NCBI GenBank assembly: GCA_019671005.1
Contig: CM033715.1
Span: 9,424,001-9,488,000, forward strand
Source: Hibiscus mutabilis
Lineage: Eukaryota; Streptophyta; Magnoliopsida; Malvales; Malvaceae
DNA: 64,000 nucleotides
Reading direction: 5' to 3'
Part shown: positions 32,089 through 43,917 of the stretch, piece by piece
How positions within the stretch are numbered: position 1 is the stretch's first letter
Layout: every line of letters begins with the position of its first letter
The notes under the pieces: generated by a model
Told to the model about the DNA's origin: nothing
What the model saw: only the letters and a program-made list of their open reading frames with translations
Databases searched by the model: none
Made by a program: the position numbers and the translations under genes

Positions 32089-33718
32089 TGTTGCGCGTAA
32101 TAAGTGCTACGCAATTGTGCAAGTATACACGTCGTAAGTTATAGTATAAAAGATATCGTCTCCACAGGGATTGGTGCCACTTCAAGAATCTAGTCTCTTG
32201 CACTGTAAAAAGTAAAAACACAAGTGAAGGATTATAGAAGTTTTAACTAATAACTAATCTAGAAAGCAATTAAGTAAAAGAAAAGATGAATTCAATTGAG
32301 AGAGGTAGGCTAGGTTATCGTGAGTTGAGGTGTGATAGCCGATTGGATTGTCTTGGTAAAAGAGTGCACGGGCAACTCAGTTGCCGTGGCAACTTGCACG
32401 ACGGGGTTGCCGTAGCGACTAATTGATGGTTGCTTGGGCGACTAGTTTGGCAACTACTTGGGCGATCGGGCAGCAACTTCAGGTTCGGGCGGAGGCGTTC
32501 TTCAATGGTTTCTTCTTATCCCTAAGTCGAAACTCTAGCTATTTGTGCATGCCTTGATAATACATCCTGCGTGAATCAAGGGTGAACAACAACAACCAAT
32601 CTTGCGCTCCTCTTAGCCGTTGAAATCCTTAACTTATTCCTAAGCCGGATTAATCTTCACCATCATTGGATTGAATAAAGATCATATTCATTCGTTTCTT
32701 GAATCTAACTCTCCCGATATTAGATAAATGGATGAAATCACGAGATCCTCTCCCAATTCACTCAAAAACAATAATAAGAATCAAGAATGAATAAACCTTG
32801 AAATAGAAAAGTGCAAACTCTTATTACCTAAACAAAAACCAATAGTTTCTCACAATCTCAAAACACAATAACCATAGCCAAGTAAATTTAGTTCATGGCT
32901 AGGTTCCAAAGAAACACAAGATAATTAATCCCTAGCATGAACCCAATCGAACAAAGATGAAGGAAGAGGCTTGTCGAAATCCTCCTTGCCCTTGATGCTT
33001 GTCGAAAATTCTCTCCTCTTGCCCTACTTGGACTTGCCGAAATTTCCCTCTTGCTCTCTCTCTTGGAGTTGTCGAAATTCCCTCTTGCTCTCTCCCTTTT
33101 GGAGTTGTCGAAATTCCCTCTTGCTCTCTCTCCTGGAATTGTCGAAATCTCCTTGATATTTATAGGGCTAGGCCAAAGTCCTTCTTTGAGGAGGAGTTTG
33201 AGTTGGAATTAAATTATCTTTAAAGAATATAATTCTTTATTATAATTTTATTCCTATTAGAACTTCTCTTATCCTCTTGGAATTTAACTCTTCCTTAATC
33301 TCTGCATGGCAATCAAATTCCTTTGGGCTTGGGCCTTGCTCCATGTCATCTTGGGCTTGTAAAGTCATGAATTTCGACATCCATATTGCTTTTAGTCTTT
33401 GTCGACAAATGCCATGGCAACTGGCTTGGCGTCTCCTTCATGCATTGCCCTGGCAACTAGCTCGGCATATCCTTCATGCATTGTCCTGACAACTAGCTCG
33501 GCATTGCTTTGGCAAGTGATCCTGCACATACACACACAAAAACACACCAAAGCAGCATCTATTTCCACAAAAATCACCAAGTTATGTAATCAAGCTCAAC
33601 GTTTGAAGGAAACATGGATTAATGCATGAATGGCTAACTATGCGACTAATATGAGCCTAAGTCTAACAATAATATGAGTAAAAAGGGTAAGAAAAATAGT
33701 ACTTTTGAACACTTATCA
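32089..33718 (-). repeat. Athila-3 3' LTR
   Basis: 1,630 bp, TGTTGCGCG to CTTATCA in plus orientation. It is nearly identical to 42302-43917 apart from a handful of substitutions and short indels, such as a variant segment near 32450-32490. The polypurine tract follows at 33719 (caccctcaaactcgaa, minus TTCGAGTTTGAGGGTG). Confidence 0.92.
33000..33155 (-). repeat. TGTCGAAATTCCCTCTTGC repeat in the Athila-3 LTR
   Basis: About four to five imperfect copies of a 35-40-bp unit containing gtcgaaattccctcttgctc are in tandem. The same block is at 43200-43355 in the other LTR. Leucine/serine-rich frames here (plus 32971-33156 and 32999-33223) are translations of the repeat and not genes. Confidence 0.75.
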
Positions 33719-34583
33719 CACCCTCAAACTCGAACTATTGCTTGTCCTCAAGCAATGCAAACTCATAATTACCTGCCAAGACTTCAAATTTTCACAAACT
33801 TAGCTTTGAGCTTGATTTCAATTCTCTGAACCGGGGCACAAAGTATGATTGGCTTTTTATTTTTCGGAAAACTGAGGAGTTACTCGGAATCAAACTATAA
33901 TGCTTGTGCGTGTGTGCGGAGTTGTGTGCGAGTTGATTTTTCGGATTCTATGCAAACAATAGGTTTTCAAATTACTTCTTTGGGTTCTTTTTAACATGTT
34001 TTAACTAGAGCCAATTTCGGGCACCTCTAGTGTTTTATTTTTAGTTTTCTTAAGTTAATTTAATCGACTAGAGCCGGTTTCGGGCACCTCTAGTAAAAAA
34101 AATTTTAACGCCTCCTAGAGCCAGTTTCGGGCACCTCTAGTGATCAATTTTTAGCACATGTTAGAGCCAATTTCGGGCACCTCTAGCATTCATCCAATTT
34201 TTATTCTAATCCCCCAATTAGTTAATTATCAACCTAAGTTTACTAGAACTCCTTAAATCAATCAAACCACAACAGTGTTTCATCAGATTTAGCATCATAG
34301 TACAATTCTAAGTTTTTCATGGTTATCCTAGAATAAAAATTCTATCAATTAAGTGCATTGGTAAAGTCATCATTGAATATTCATCAAATCTAAGCAATTC
34401 TTGTTCCAATTTAAAGGCATGGCAAGCAATTTATGTATCCTAAATGTAATGCTTAAGATTAATGTAACTAAACATGGTAATTACTAATAACAATCCCCCC
34501 CCAAACTCGAGTGAGGCATTGTCCTCAATGCATGCATAAAAATAACGAAAAATAACAATAAAAATAAAAATGCATACGAGGAC
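33719..34583 (-). other. Athila-3 3' leader with hairpin array and G-tract
   Basis: Non-coding. Hairpin copies with CTAGAG/CTCTAG arms are at 34005-34030, 34068-34093, 34115-34140 and 34161-34186 (first pair of the last with TTAGAG). A C-tract (minus GAGTTTGGGGGGGGGATTG-like) is at 34491-34510. This layout equals that of Athila-1. Confidence 0.8.
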
Positions 34584-36019
34584 TTACTCCGAGAGTTCGT
34601 CATCGTAGATGATTAGTTTCCTTCTAGTTGGCGTCTTGATTTTCTTGCTTGAACGCAATGGTTGTTTTCTTGTTGCCGGTGGTGGAATCGATCCTCGTAC
34701 GGGGTTGTCCTCATCATCCTCTTCATCAATGTCAATGGCTTTTCGTTTGGAGGATTCAATTGGTGCGGTCTTTATTGGTTCAATGGAGGACTCGTCCGAA
34801 TCTGAAAAATCAGAAAATGATTCCGTAGGAGTTGATTCAGGCATAGGTGCTTTACCTTTGGCTTTTTCAGTGGTTGTCGGGGCATTGTCAAAGTTGGTTG
34901 CCGTGGCGTCAGCTTCCTTGGTTGTCGTGGCAAGGATATCGGCGGGAAATATTGGGAACGGCACACGGTTGTCCGGGTACTTTTCTAGGATGACTTGGGT
35001 GATGGCATTGTTGTGCTCCTTCATGTACCGCATGAACATTAGTTGCCGATCTTCAATTTGCCTTAGGCGGCTTTCCAATGGGTGCAAAAGTGCTTCAAAG
35101 TGTCCCGGGATTAATGGCCGAGTTGCCCTGGCGTTAGGTGCTTGGGCATTAGGGATTTCCGCGGCGGCAGGAGTTGCCATGGCAATTGGAGGCCTTGAAG
35201 AATCTCCCGGTGCCTCTCCCATTAGCTTCCGGATTAGTGTTTGATTCCAACCAGACTTGGGTAGGGCCTTTTCATCGGTGGACTCACTCGGGACATGCAT
35301 CTCCTTGCAAAGATTGGAAATTAAGCAAGGGAAGAAAAGATAACCCTTATCTTTTGAGCTGCATACAAAAATCTCATCGCAAATAATTTTTCCAATGTTA
35401 ATGATGCGATTATGCAAAATAGAATGTATGAGCAAAAGACATGGTATGTCAACGGTAGTATTGTGTGTGGAGGGCATTAAAGAAGTTTTAACAAACTTAT
35501 TCCATAGTTTTGCCTCGGGTTTAAGCCGAAGGCGATTTACCGTGCCCTTGTATTTACCGTCGTTCCAATGAGTTCCCGGTTGAGTGAGTTCTTGAAGCAC
35601 CTTGTCGAGTTGCTTGGGATTGATTTGGTCAACGAAGGCTTGATGTTCGTCCTTCTCAATGTAAAGTCCGTAAAAGGTGTTGATGCTTTCAGGACTTATA
35701 AGTATGGCCTTGTCACGAACAAAAACATAAGGATTATCCGGGTTAGGTGAGTGAGCATAGAATTCTCTTACCCATGAGATGTTACCCGTTTCGGTTGATG
35801 GCAAAAGATTTGCCACTTTTGATGTGCAATCCTTTTGAAGATGAATGGTTCAAGGCCGAAATCTTGAGATCTAGAGTATTCAAAGCCTTGTTCTTCATGA
35901 ATCTTCCGGCTTTCAAACTTTGCTTGAAATCTTTCTTGAACCGCCGGTGTAGCAAACTTCTTGTATCTTGGTTCTTTGGAGGAACTTGGATGAACTAAAA
36001 GTTTAATCTTGGATGCCAT
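34584..36019 (-). pseudogene. Athila-3 ORF3 (plant transposon protein domain)
   Basis: The ATG at 36019 gives MASKIKLLVHPSSSKEPRYK. A one-base change in frame near 35800 separates it from the long remaining frame (35816-34584, about 400 codons) that runs to the natural stop. The domain block NISWVREFYAHSPNPDNPYV to CKEMHVPSESTDEKALPK is complete, followed by an Ala/Pro/Thr-rich region, then SDSDESSIEP and a basic end. Apart from the single frameshift the protein is intact. It lies after pol with a TATA-like box about 90 bp upstream. No signal peptide or membrane segment is seen. Function unknown. Confidence 0.72.
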
Positions 36020-36555
36020 GTATGATCTTGGTTGTGAGTAAAAACAAAGAAAAGAAAAGAAACTAAAAAGTTGCAAGATAGAAAGTAGGAATAGGTTAAG
36101 GGTGATGGGTTTTATAGAAAAGATAGGTGGGTGGGATTAGGGGAAATCGACAATTGGGTTAGGGTTTGGTAGGAATTTTCGAAAAAAAAAGTTTTTGGTT
36201 AGGATGAATTGGAGGCTTTATATAAGCCTTAGATTCAGCCCATTAGTTTCCTTGTTGAAGATGTTTTCCTACTTGGTTTAGAATTCCTTCTTTCTCTTGA
36301 ACTTCCTTTCCTACAATTCAAAAACCAATCAAATAAGGATTAAAATTAAAGATAAACTAATAAAGAAAATAAATAAAGATGTGTAATAGGATTCTTAGAC
36401 TTGAATAAAAAAATCTATCCTAAAACTACTAATAATCGGCAAAATAATAAAATAATAAAAAAATAATAATCGGAAAAAATGAAAAATAAATAATTAAATA
36501 ATCGACAAAAACAAAAATAAAAATAAAAATAAAAATATCAAAAGGGAGAGCATGC
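36020..36555 (-). other. Spacer between pol and ORF3 of Athila-3
   Basis: AT-rich and non-coding, with TATA-like boxes (minus CTATAAAACC near 36118-36109 and a TATATAAAGCC-like box near 36225-36211) ahead of ORF3, and A-rich runs at 36340-36530. Confidence 0.5.
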
Positions 36556-37800
36556 TCATGCATCTCCTAAATTGACCACTTCCTTGTTACGTTCCACATG
36601 GGCACCATTGTAGTGCTTCAATCTTTGTCCATTAACTTTGAATTCATGGTTGTCAGAGATGGACTTGATTATCACTGCACCGTGGGAGAATGGTTTGACG
36701 ACTTCGAATGGTCCCGACCATCTTGATTTCAACTTTCCCGGGAAAAGTTTTAGTCGAGAATTGAATAGGAGAACTAGTTGCCCTGGCGTGAATTGCCGTG
36801 GCAATAGTTTCTTGTCATGCCATCGCTTTGTTTTCTCCTTGTAGATTCGTGCATTGTTATAGGCGAGTGCACGAAATTCTTCTATCTCATTGAGATCCAT
36901 CAAGCGCTTTTGTCCGCAGCTTCCCAATCCATATTCACGGTCTTGATTGCCCAAGACGCCTTGTGCTCGATTTCCACCGGTAGATGACATGTTTTACCAT
37001 AGACAAGCCGGAAGGGGACATACCTAATGGTGTTTTGAATGCGGTGCGATATGCCCAAAGTCGTCATCTAGTCTTAATGACCAATCCTTCCTTGAGGGAT
37101 TTACAACTTTCTCGAGTATTCCCTTCAACTCACGGTTGGAAATTTCGCTTGCCCGTTGGTTTGTGGGTGATATGCCGTGGCAATCTTGTGTGATATGCGA
37201 AGCGTTGCAACATCTTGGCAATTAGTCATTGTCAAAATGCTTGCCCCGTCGCTGATAATTGCTCTCGGCATCCCAAACCGTAAATAAATATTTTTTCAGG
37301 AATCGTTGCACGGTCTTGGAATCGTCGTTGGGAACTGCAGCTGCCTCTACCCATTTAGACACATAGTCGACGGCGAGTAAGATGTAGAGGTTGCGAATGA
37401 AGATGGGAAAGGTCCCATAAAATCGATCCCCATACATCGAACAGTTCCACCTCGATGATGTTCGGGTGGCATCTCATGTCGTCTAGAGATATTGCCCGTC
37501 CTCCGCAACGATCACATTGCTTGTAAAAGTCCTGGGCATCTTTGTACAATGTTGGCCAATACAAACCGGATTGCAAGACTTTGGCATGATACGAGTTCCT
37601 CCAAAATGTCCTCCATAGGGTGAAGAATGGCATTGCGGAGTACATTATGTTGCTCTTCTTCGAGGACACATCGGCGTATAACCTGATCTGCACATTGTTT
37701 AAACAAAAGAGGCTCGTCCCAAAAGTAATGCTTAGCATCATGGCGGAACCGCTTCTTCCCTTGGTGAGTAATGCCATACGGAAAAATACCACAAACAAGG
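36556..37800 (-). pseudogene. Athila-3 integrase (frameshifted)
   Basis: The C-terminal part (36990-36556) is open and ends NKEVVNLGDA, as in Athila-1. The core is split by single-base losses. A run of four Gs near 37427-37431 has five in Athila-1 at the first catalytic aspartate (WGIDF), and a base is missing at GCGAAATTTCC near 37144-37152, at the codon for the catalytic glutamate. The zinc-binding N-terminus lies near 37620-37500. The core VSKWVEAAAVPNDDSKTVQR keeps the CAA codon that is a stop in Athila-1. Homopolymer-type indels raise the possibility of sequence error. Confidence 0.75.
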
Positions 37801-39540
37801 AAGTTAACTAAATCTGCGTGCGTGGTATTGCCGAGGCATGTCTTTGCCGTAGTGTCTGCTCCCAAAATTGCTGAGGCGTGCTCGTCAAAGACTGCTGCGG
37901 CGTCAAGAGTTGCCGAGGCGTGTGCTTCCATGGTTGCCGAGGCGTCATGGGCTGTCGAGGCGTCAAGGGTTGCCGAGGCGATTAGAATTTGTTCATCCGG
38001 GAATGCATCGCATATCTCTAGATCCGCGTCCTCTTCCCTATTGCGTTCCAAACGTGATAAGTGATCGGCCACTTGATTTTCTGTTCCTTTCCTGTCCTTA
38101 ATTTCAATATCAAATTCTTGTAAAAGTAATATCCAACGAATCAAACGAGGTTTAGCATCCTTTTTAGCAAATAAGTATTTGATTGCCGAATGGTCAGTAT
38201 GAACAATTACCTTTGTACCAATTAAATAGGATCGGAACTTGTCAAATGCGAAAACTACAGCTAGTAACTCTTTCTCCGTTGTTGTGTAATTCACTTGAGC
38301 ATCGTTAAGAGTTTTACTAGCGTAGTATATCACATGGAAGGTCTTACCGTGCGTTGGCCTAGGGATCGCTCCTACCGCGAAATCACTTGCATCACACATG
38401 AGCTCAAAAGGTAGCGTCAAACTGTGGAACAACAATGGGTGCCGAGGCAAGCTTTTTCTTTAGGGTTTCAAATGCTTGAGTGCAAGAATCATCAAAATCG
38501 AAGACTTTATCCTGTTCAAGCAGATTACACAAAGGTTTAGTTATTTTAGAAAAGTTATGAATGAACCTCCTGTAAAAACCTGCATGTCCGAGAAAACTTC
38601 GAATTCCTTTAACCGAATTTGGTGGGGGTAATCTCTCGATCACGTCCACCTTGGCTTTGTCTACTTCAATTCCCTTGGATGAAATCTTATGGCGAGCACT
38701 ATTCCTTCATCTACCATAAAGTGGCATTTCTCCCAATTGAGGACTAAATCCGTTTCTTCGCATCTTGCCAACACCCTCTCTAAATTGCCGAGACAGCCGT
38801 CGAAGTCATTACCAAAAACCGAAAAATCATCCATGAAGATCTCAAGGAAGTCTTCGACCATGTCTGAAAAGAGCGCCATCATGCATCTTTGGAAGGTTGC
38901 CGGGGCGTTACATAATCCAAACGGCATCCTTCGGAAGGCATAAGTACCGTAGGGGCATGTGAAGGTTGTCTTTTCTTGATCTTCAGTGCTATGGCAATCT
39001 GATTGTAACCTGAATAACCATCAAGAAAAACAAGTAAAAGGGTTTACCCGCAAGACGGTCAAGCATTTGATCAATAAAGGGTAATGGGAAGTGATCTTTT
39101 CTAGTGGCTTTGTTTAGCTTTCGATAGTCCATACAAACCCTCCAACCGGTCACAGTCCTGGTTGGGATAAGTTCATTATTTTCATTGCTTACCACTGTTA
39201 TACCTCCCTTTTTCGGCACACATTGTACCGGACTTACCCACGTACTATCGGAGATAGGGTATATAATGCCGGCGTCAAGCCACTTGATGATTTCTTTCAT
39301 TACAACCCCTTTCATGGCATGATTCAGTCTTCTCTGGGCCTCAATTGAAGGTTTGTGGTTATCTTCCAACAAGATCTTGTGCATGCACACCGCCGGGCTA
39401 ATTCCCTTCAAGTCGGCAATTGTCCACCCTATTGCCTTTTTATGTAGCTTCAACATGTTGATCAGCTTCTTTTCTTGCTCAGCTGTAACTTAGAGGAAAT
39501 AATTACGGTAATGTATTATCGATCCCTAAGTATACATATT
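37512..39540 (-). pseudogene. Athila-3 reverse transcriptase and RNase H (frameshifted)
   Basis: RT frames at 39456-38989 (KPSIEAQRRLNHAMKGVVMK, then RVCMDYRKLN and HFPLPFIDQML) and 38927-38661 (MPFGLCNAPATFQRCMMALF, FMDDFSVFGNDF) are separated by a frameshift near 38990. RNase H (38649-37800) holds PFELMCDASDFAVGA, TTEKELLAVVFAFDKF, VHTDHSAIKYL and NQVADHLSRLE, then an Ala-Ser-Ala-Thr spacer and the integrase head. A frameshift near 38430 breaks the thumb/RNase H junction. No in-frame nonsense codons of the Athila-1 type are seen here. Confidence 0.78.
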
Positions 39541-40545
39541 TCATTGCTCGCAATTGTTTCAACTCAAGAATTGGTGGATTTTCGATAGAGGTTTTTCGAT
39601 CTTACCTTCCTTACCCGAGTAGTCCAGGTGGTTCAAAGTATGTACCGGTCGATTGACTAGCCAATTTACCTCTTCTCGTTGTTCCTCATCGACCGGTTCT
39701 TCATACTCCTCGGGTTCCTCTTGATCGGCAATGTAGTTGCCGAGGCAACTAAATTCCTCATCGGTTAAACTCTGCCGTGGCATGAAGTAGTTGGCATTCT
39801 TCCGGATCATCGGCATGCCTTAGTGTTTGGAACACATTTAGTTTTACCTGCTGGTCATTCACCCTCATTGTGAGTTCTCCCTTTTCAACGCCGATCAAGG
39901 TTCTCCCCAGCGCTAGGAATGGTCTCCCGAGAATGATAGGTGCATGCTCATCCGCTTCACAATCCAAAACAATAAAGTCAGCGGGAAAAATGAATTTATC
40001 AACTTTTACCAAGATGTCCTCGATTTTTCCCTCTGGATGCACATAGGATCTGTCGGCTAGCCGCAGCATAATCATTGTAGGTCTTGCCTTCCCGATTCTA
40101 GTTTCTGAAAACCGATTTAGGCATCAAGTTTATGCTAGCCTCTAGGTCGCATAGTGCTTTCCCGACATAGTGATTTCCAATAGAACAGGGTATTGTGAAA
40201 CTTCGGGATCCTTCAACTTGGGCGGCATGCGATTGTGCAACATTGCCATGCATCCTCTGTCATCGCGCAATCTGTTTCAAACTCTCCTAGCCTTGTTCTC
40301 TTGGACACAATGTCTTTAAGAAACTTGGCATAGTTTGGCATTTGTTCAATTGCTTCCACCAATGGCAAGTTGATGTGGACTTGCTTTAGGATATCAAGAA
40401 ACTTCTTGAATTGGTATTCTTGCTTTTGTCGCTTCAATCTTTGTGGGAATGGTGCTGGAAGTCGGATATCTTCTATCCTTTCATTGGTTTGAAACCTGAT
40501 TGACGGCATTGCCGGGACATCCGAGTTGCCGATCGTTATCAATCA
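39541..40545 (-). pseudogene. Athila-3 protease region (frameshifted)
   Basis: Frames at 40542-40213 (RLKRQKQEYQFKKFLDILKQ) and 40075-39758 (LADRSYVHPEGKIEDILVKV, DEHAPIILGRPFLALGRTLI) correspond to the Athila-1 protease frame. The active-site segment (equivalent of ALCDLGDSLNLMP) lies between them near 40150-40105 and is shifted out of frame. A following acidic linker is at 39816-39559. Confidence 0.7.
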
Positions 40546-42180
40546 GGGTTCTTTGAGGCATGCTTATCACAAGATGCCGAGGCGTCATCGGTTGTCGAGG
40601 CATGTTTATTGCCGGTTGCCGCGGCAATTCCCGGGTTCAAATCCGAGACTTTGCCGCTAGGTTCATCTTGATCTTTTTGTGGAGTTTTGTTTGACGAGCG
40701 GGTTTGAACCTCTCTAAGTTGTTGGCCACTTCGGTGGTGATTGCCTTACATTGCTCATGGCAGTTCCTCTTGCGACTTCAGATCGCTAGGTAAACCTCCT
40801 TGTGGTCTAGTGTTGATTTTGAGCAAATTGTCCGACTTGATTTTCCAATGATTTGATTGCCGCCTCTTGGTTCTCGCAACCTCATCTCGGTCCTGTTAAT
40901 AAAAGCATCATTCTTTTTATGAAATTAATATTCTCAGCCATATAAGATTCAGTTTTCATCATAAAAGCATTTAGAGAATTTTCCAAAGAACTAGATGTTG
41001 TCGGTTGTTCTTTGCGGCATCATTGCCGTGGCATATTCTCTTTGGAATCCCGATGCTTGTGCATTCGATTGTTACGGTTTAGAGCATTGTTGGGATTACT
41101 CCATGAAAAATTTGGGTGCTTCTTCCAAGCTGGGATTGTATGTATTTGACATCATGTTGTTGCCCCGATTGTAATTCCCCACATAGAAGCTAGATTCGGA
41201 TTCTGCATACATTCGGAAGAATTATGGTTATCACCACATAACTCACAAAAAGAATCCATTACCTTGACTTCATGTGTGTTGTTTGGTTTTTGCATGTTCG
41301 GACCATCTTGGTTAAAGCGGCCAATTGTGCGAAATTGAATCGATGATCCTAGTTCATGTATTGTGGCTTGGCGTCTAACTCCTCCTCTTCTAGTAGATGG
41401 GAATTGATAGTCATTCTTGGCCAGCTGTTTAAAATTTGCATTGCTTCCTCCGGCGACTTATCTAAGAGTATGCCGTTTGCCGAGGCGTCTAGCATCATCC
41501 TTGTTGGTGTATTCATGGCGTTGTAAAACATTGTTACTTGAGTCCACACCGGAATCCGTGTAGAGGGCATTTGTGTAGAAGTTCTCTATATCGCTCCCAA
41601 GCCTCGTACATGGATTCATCATCACCTTTGCCGAAAAGAAGTAATGTCGTTCTGAAGCTTATCGATTAAATTTGTAGGATTAAATCTAGCAAGGAAATCA
41701 CGACAAAGATCACCCAAGATGCTATGGATCCGGCAGAATGCTATTTAGCCATGCTTTCGCCTATCCCTCGGTGAATAGGGAATAATCGTAATCGTAGGAC
41801 ATCGGGGTAACTCCGTGTATCTTGAACGAGTTGCAAATCTCGAGGAAAGATTTCAGATGTTGTCGTGCATCTTCGATTCTTTGAGCCGCCAAATTGACCT
41901 ATTGTGTTGATCATATTAAACATTACCGGTTTCAACTCAAAGTGGTCGGCTTCAATTTCGGGTGCGACAACTCCGGGTTAAGTCCATCAAGATCTTCTTC
42001 AAGATAGTCTCGAATAGTTCTGCTTTCGTGCAAGAATCACTCCTCCTCCCGCCGAACATCTTGATTAATATTGCCGTCTTGATTTGCCATTGCTTCTCTT
42101 ATCCTTCGTCTAAGTCTTTGTAAGGTTCGTTCGATTTGGATCAAAGGGATATTCTGGTGAAGTCGGTCTCGCCTGGTCAT
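40546..42180 (-). pseudogene. Athila-3 gag (frameshifted)
   Basis: From 42180 leftward the start MTRRDR-type peptide, a retrotransposon gag domain (about 41760-41350, including TPTRMMLDASANGILLDKSP at about 41530), the zinc-knuckle with its intact cysteine codon (near 41215), and an Ala/Thr-rich end near 40560-40640 are all recognisable. Short indels split it into small frames (41935-41741, 41570-41349). It retains about 90 bp near 42080-42000 that Athila-1 lost. Confidence 0.65.
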
Positions 42181-42277
42181 ATACCAATGCAAAACCAAAG
42201 TTTGTTAGCCCTTTGAATTTTAAACAAGAAAAATAAAAAGAAAGTGCAAGAAAGTAAAAACAAAGTCGCTATTGCCA

Positions 42278-42295
42278 ATCCCGACAACGGCGCCA
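42278..42295 (-). other. Primer-binding site of Athila-3
   Basis: On the minus strand TGGCGCCGTTGTCGGGAT is six bases (AGTTTT) from the 5' LTR end. This is the Athila tRNA-Asp-type site with two or three mismatches. Confidence 0.85.
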
Positions 42296-42301
42296 AAAAC
42301 T

Positions 42302-43917
42302 TGTTGCGCGTAATAAGTGCTACGCAATTGTGCAAGTATACACGCCGCAAGTTATAGTATAAAAGATATCGTCTCCACGAGGATTGGTGCCACTTCAAGA
42401 ATCTAGTCTCTTGCACTCGTAAAAAGTAAAAACACAAGTGAAGGATTATAGAAGTTTTAACTAATAACTAATCTAGAAAGCAATTAAGTAAAAGAAAAGA
42501 TGAATTCAATTGAGAGAGGTAGGCTAGGTTATCGTGAGTTGAGGTGTGATAGCCGATTGGATTGTCTTGGTAAAAGAGTGCACGGGCAACTCAGTTGCCG
42601 TGGCAACTTGCACGACGGGGTTGCCGTAGCGACTAATTGATGGTTGCTTGGGCGACTAGTTGGGCAACTGGGCAGCAACTTCAAGGTTCGGCGGAGCGTT
42701 CTTCAATGGTTTCTTCTTATCCCTAAGTCGAAACTCTAGCTATTTGTGCATGCCTTGATAATACATCCCTGCGTGAATCAAGGGTGAACAACAACCAATC
42801 TTGCGCTCCTCTTAGCCGTTGAAATCCTTAACTTATTCCTAAGCCGGATTAATCTTCACCATCATTGGATTGAATAAAGATCATATTCATTCGTTTCTTG
42901 AATCTAACTCTCCCGATATTAGATAAATGGATGAAATCACGAGATCCTCTCCCAATTCACTCGCAAACAATAATAAGAATCAAGAATGAATAAACCTTGA
43001 AATAGAAAAGTGCAAACTCTTATTACCTAAACAAAAACCAATAGTTTCTCACAATCTCAAAACACAATAACCATAGCCAAGTAAATTTAGTTCATGGCTA
43101 GGTTCCAAAGAAACACAAGATAATTAATCCCTAGCATGAACCCAATCGAACAAAGATGAAGGAAGAGGCTTGTCGAAATCCTCCTTGCCCTTGATGCTTG
43201 TCGAAAATTCTCTCCTCTTGCCCTACTTGGACTTGCCGAAATTTCCCTCTTGCTCTCTCTCTTGGAGTTGTCGAAATTCCCTCTTGCTCTCTCCCTTTTG
43301 GAGTTGTCGAAATTCCCTCTTGCTCTCTCTCCTGGAATTGTCGAAATCTCCTTGATATTTATAGGGCTAGGCCAAAGTCCTTCTTTGAGGAGGAGTTTGA
43401 GTTGGAATTAAATTATCTTTAAAGAATATAATTCTTTATTATAATTTTATTCCTATTAGAACTTCTCCTATCCTCTTGGAATTTAACTCTTCCTTAATCT
43501 CTGCATGGCAATCAAATTCCTTTGGGCTTGGGCCTTGCTCCATGTCATCTTGGGCTTGTAAAGTCATGAATTTCGACATCCATATTGCTATTAGTCTTTG
43601 TCGACAAATGCCATGGCAACTGGCTCGGCGTCTCCTTCATGCATTGCCCTGGCAACTAGCTCGGCATATCCTTCATGCATTGTCCTGACAACTAGCTCGG
43701 CATTGCTTTGGCAAGTGATCCTGCACATACACACACAAAAACACACCAAAGCAGCATCTATTTCCACAAAAATCACCAAGTTATGTAATCAAGCTCAACG
43801 TTTGAAGGAAACATGGATTAATGCATGAATGGCTAACTATGCGACTAATATGAGCCTAAGTCTAACAATAATATGAGTAAAAAGGGTAAGAAAAATAGTA
43901 CTTTTGAACACTTATCA
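42302..43917 (-). repeat. Athila-3 5' LTR
   Basis: 1,616 bp, nearly identical to the 3' LTR at 32089-33718. Differences include short variants such as ccacgagg for ccacaggg and cactcgtaa for cactgtaa, which look like the alignment-type errors of long-read assembly. The repeat block at 43200-43355 is also present here. Confidence 0.92.

Larger units (their letters stand above)
32089..43917 (-). mobile_element. Athila-3: complete Athila-type element, 11.8 kb
   Basis: Both LTRs (32089-33718, 42302-43917) are nearly identical and flanked by a perfect CTCAG duplication, so the insertion is recent. Right to left it has the 5' LTR, primer site (42295-42278), gag, protease, RT/RNase H, integrase, ORF3, hairpin repeat array, polypurine tract and 3' LTR. 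Frames are broken mainly by single-base insertions or deletions, not by stops. It sits inside Athila-2. Confidence 0.93.

Noticed and set aside
32971..33223. Leucine/serine-rich plus-strand frames in the Athila-3 LTR
   Set aside because: They translate the TGTCGAAATTCCCTC repeat and occur identically in the other LTR (43170-43422).
34609..35244. 211-codon plus-strand frame
   Set aside because: It is the reverse-strand shadow of the Athila-3 ORF3 tail, which contains the recognised domain in the other direction.
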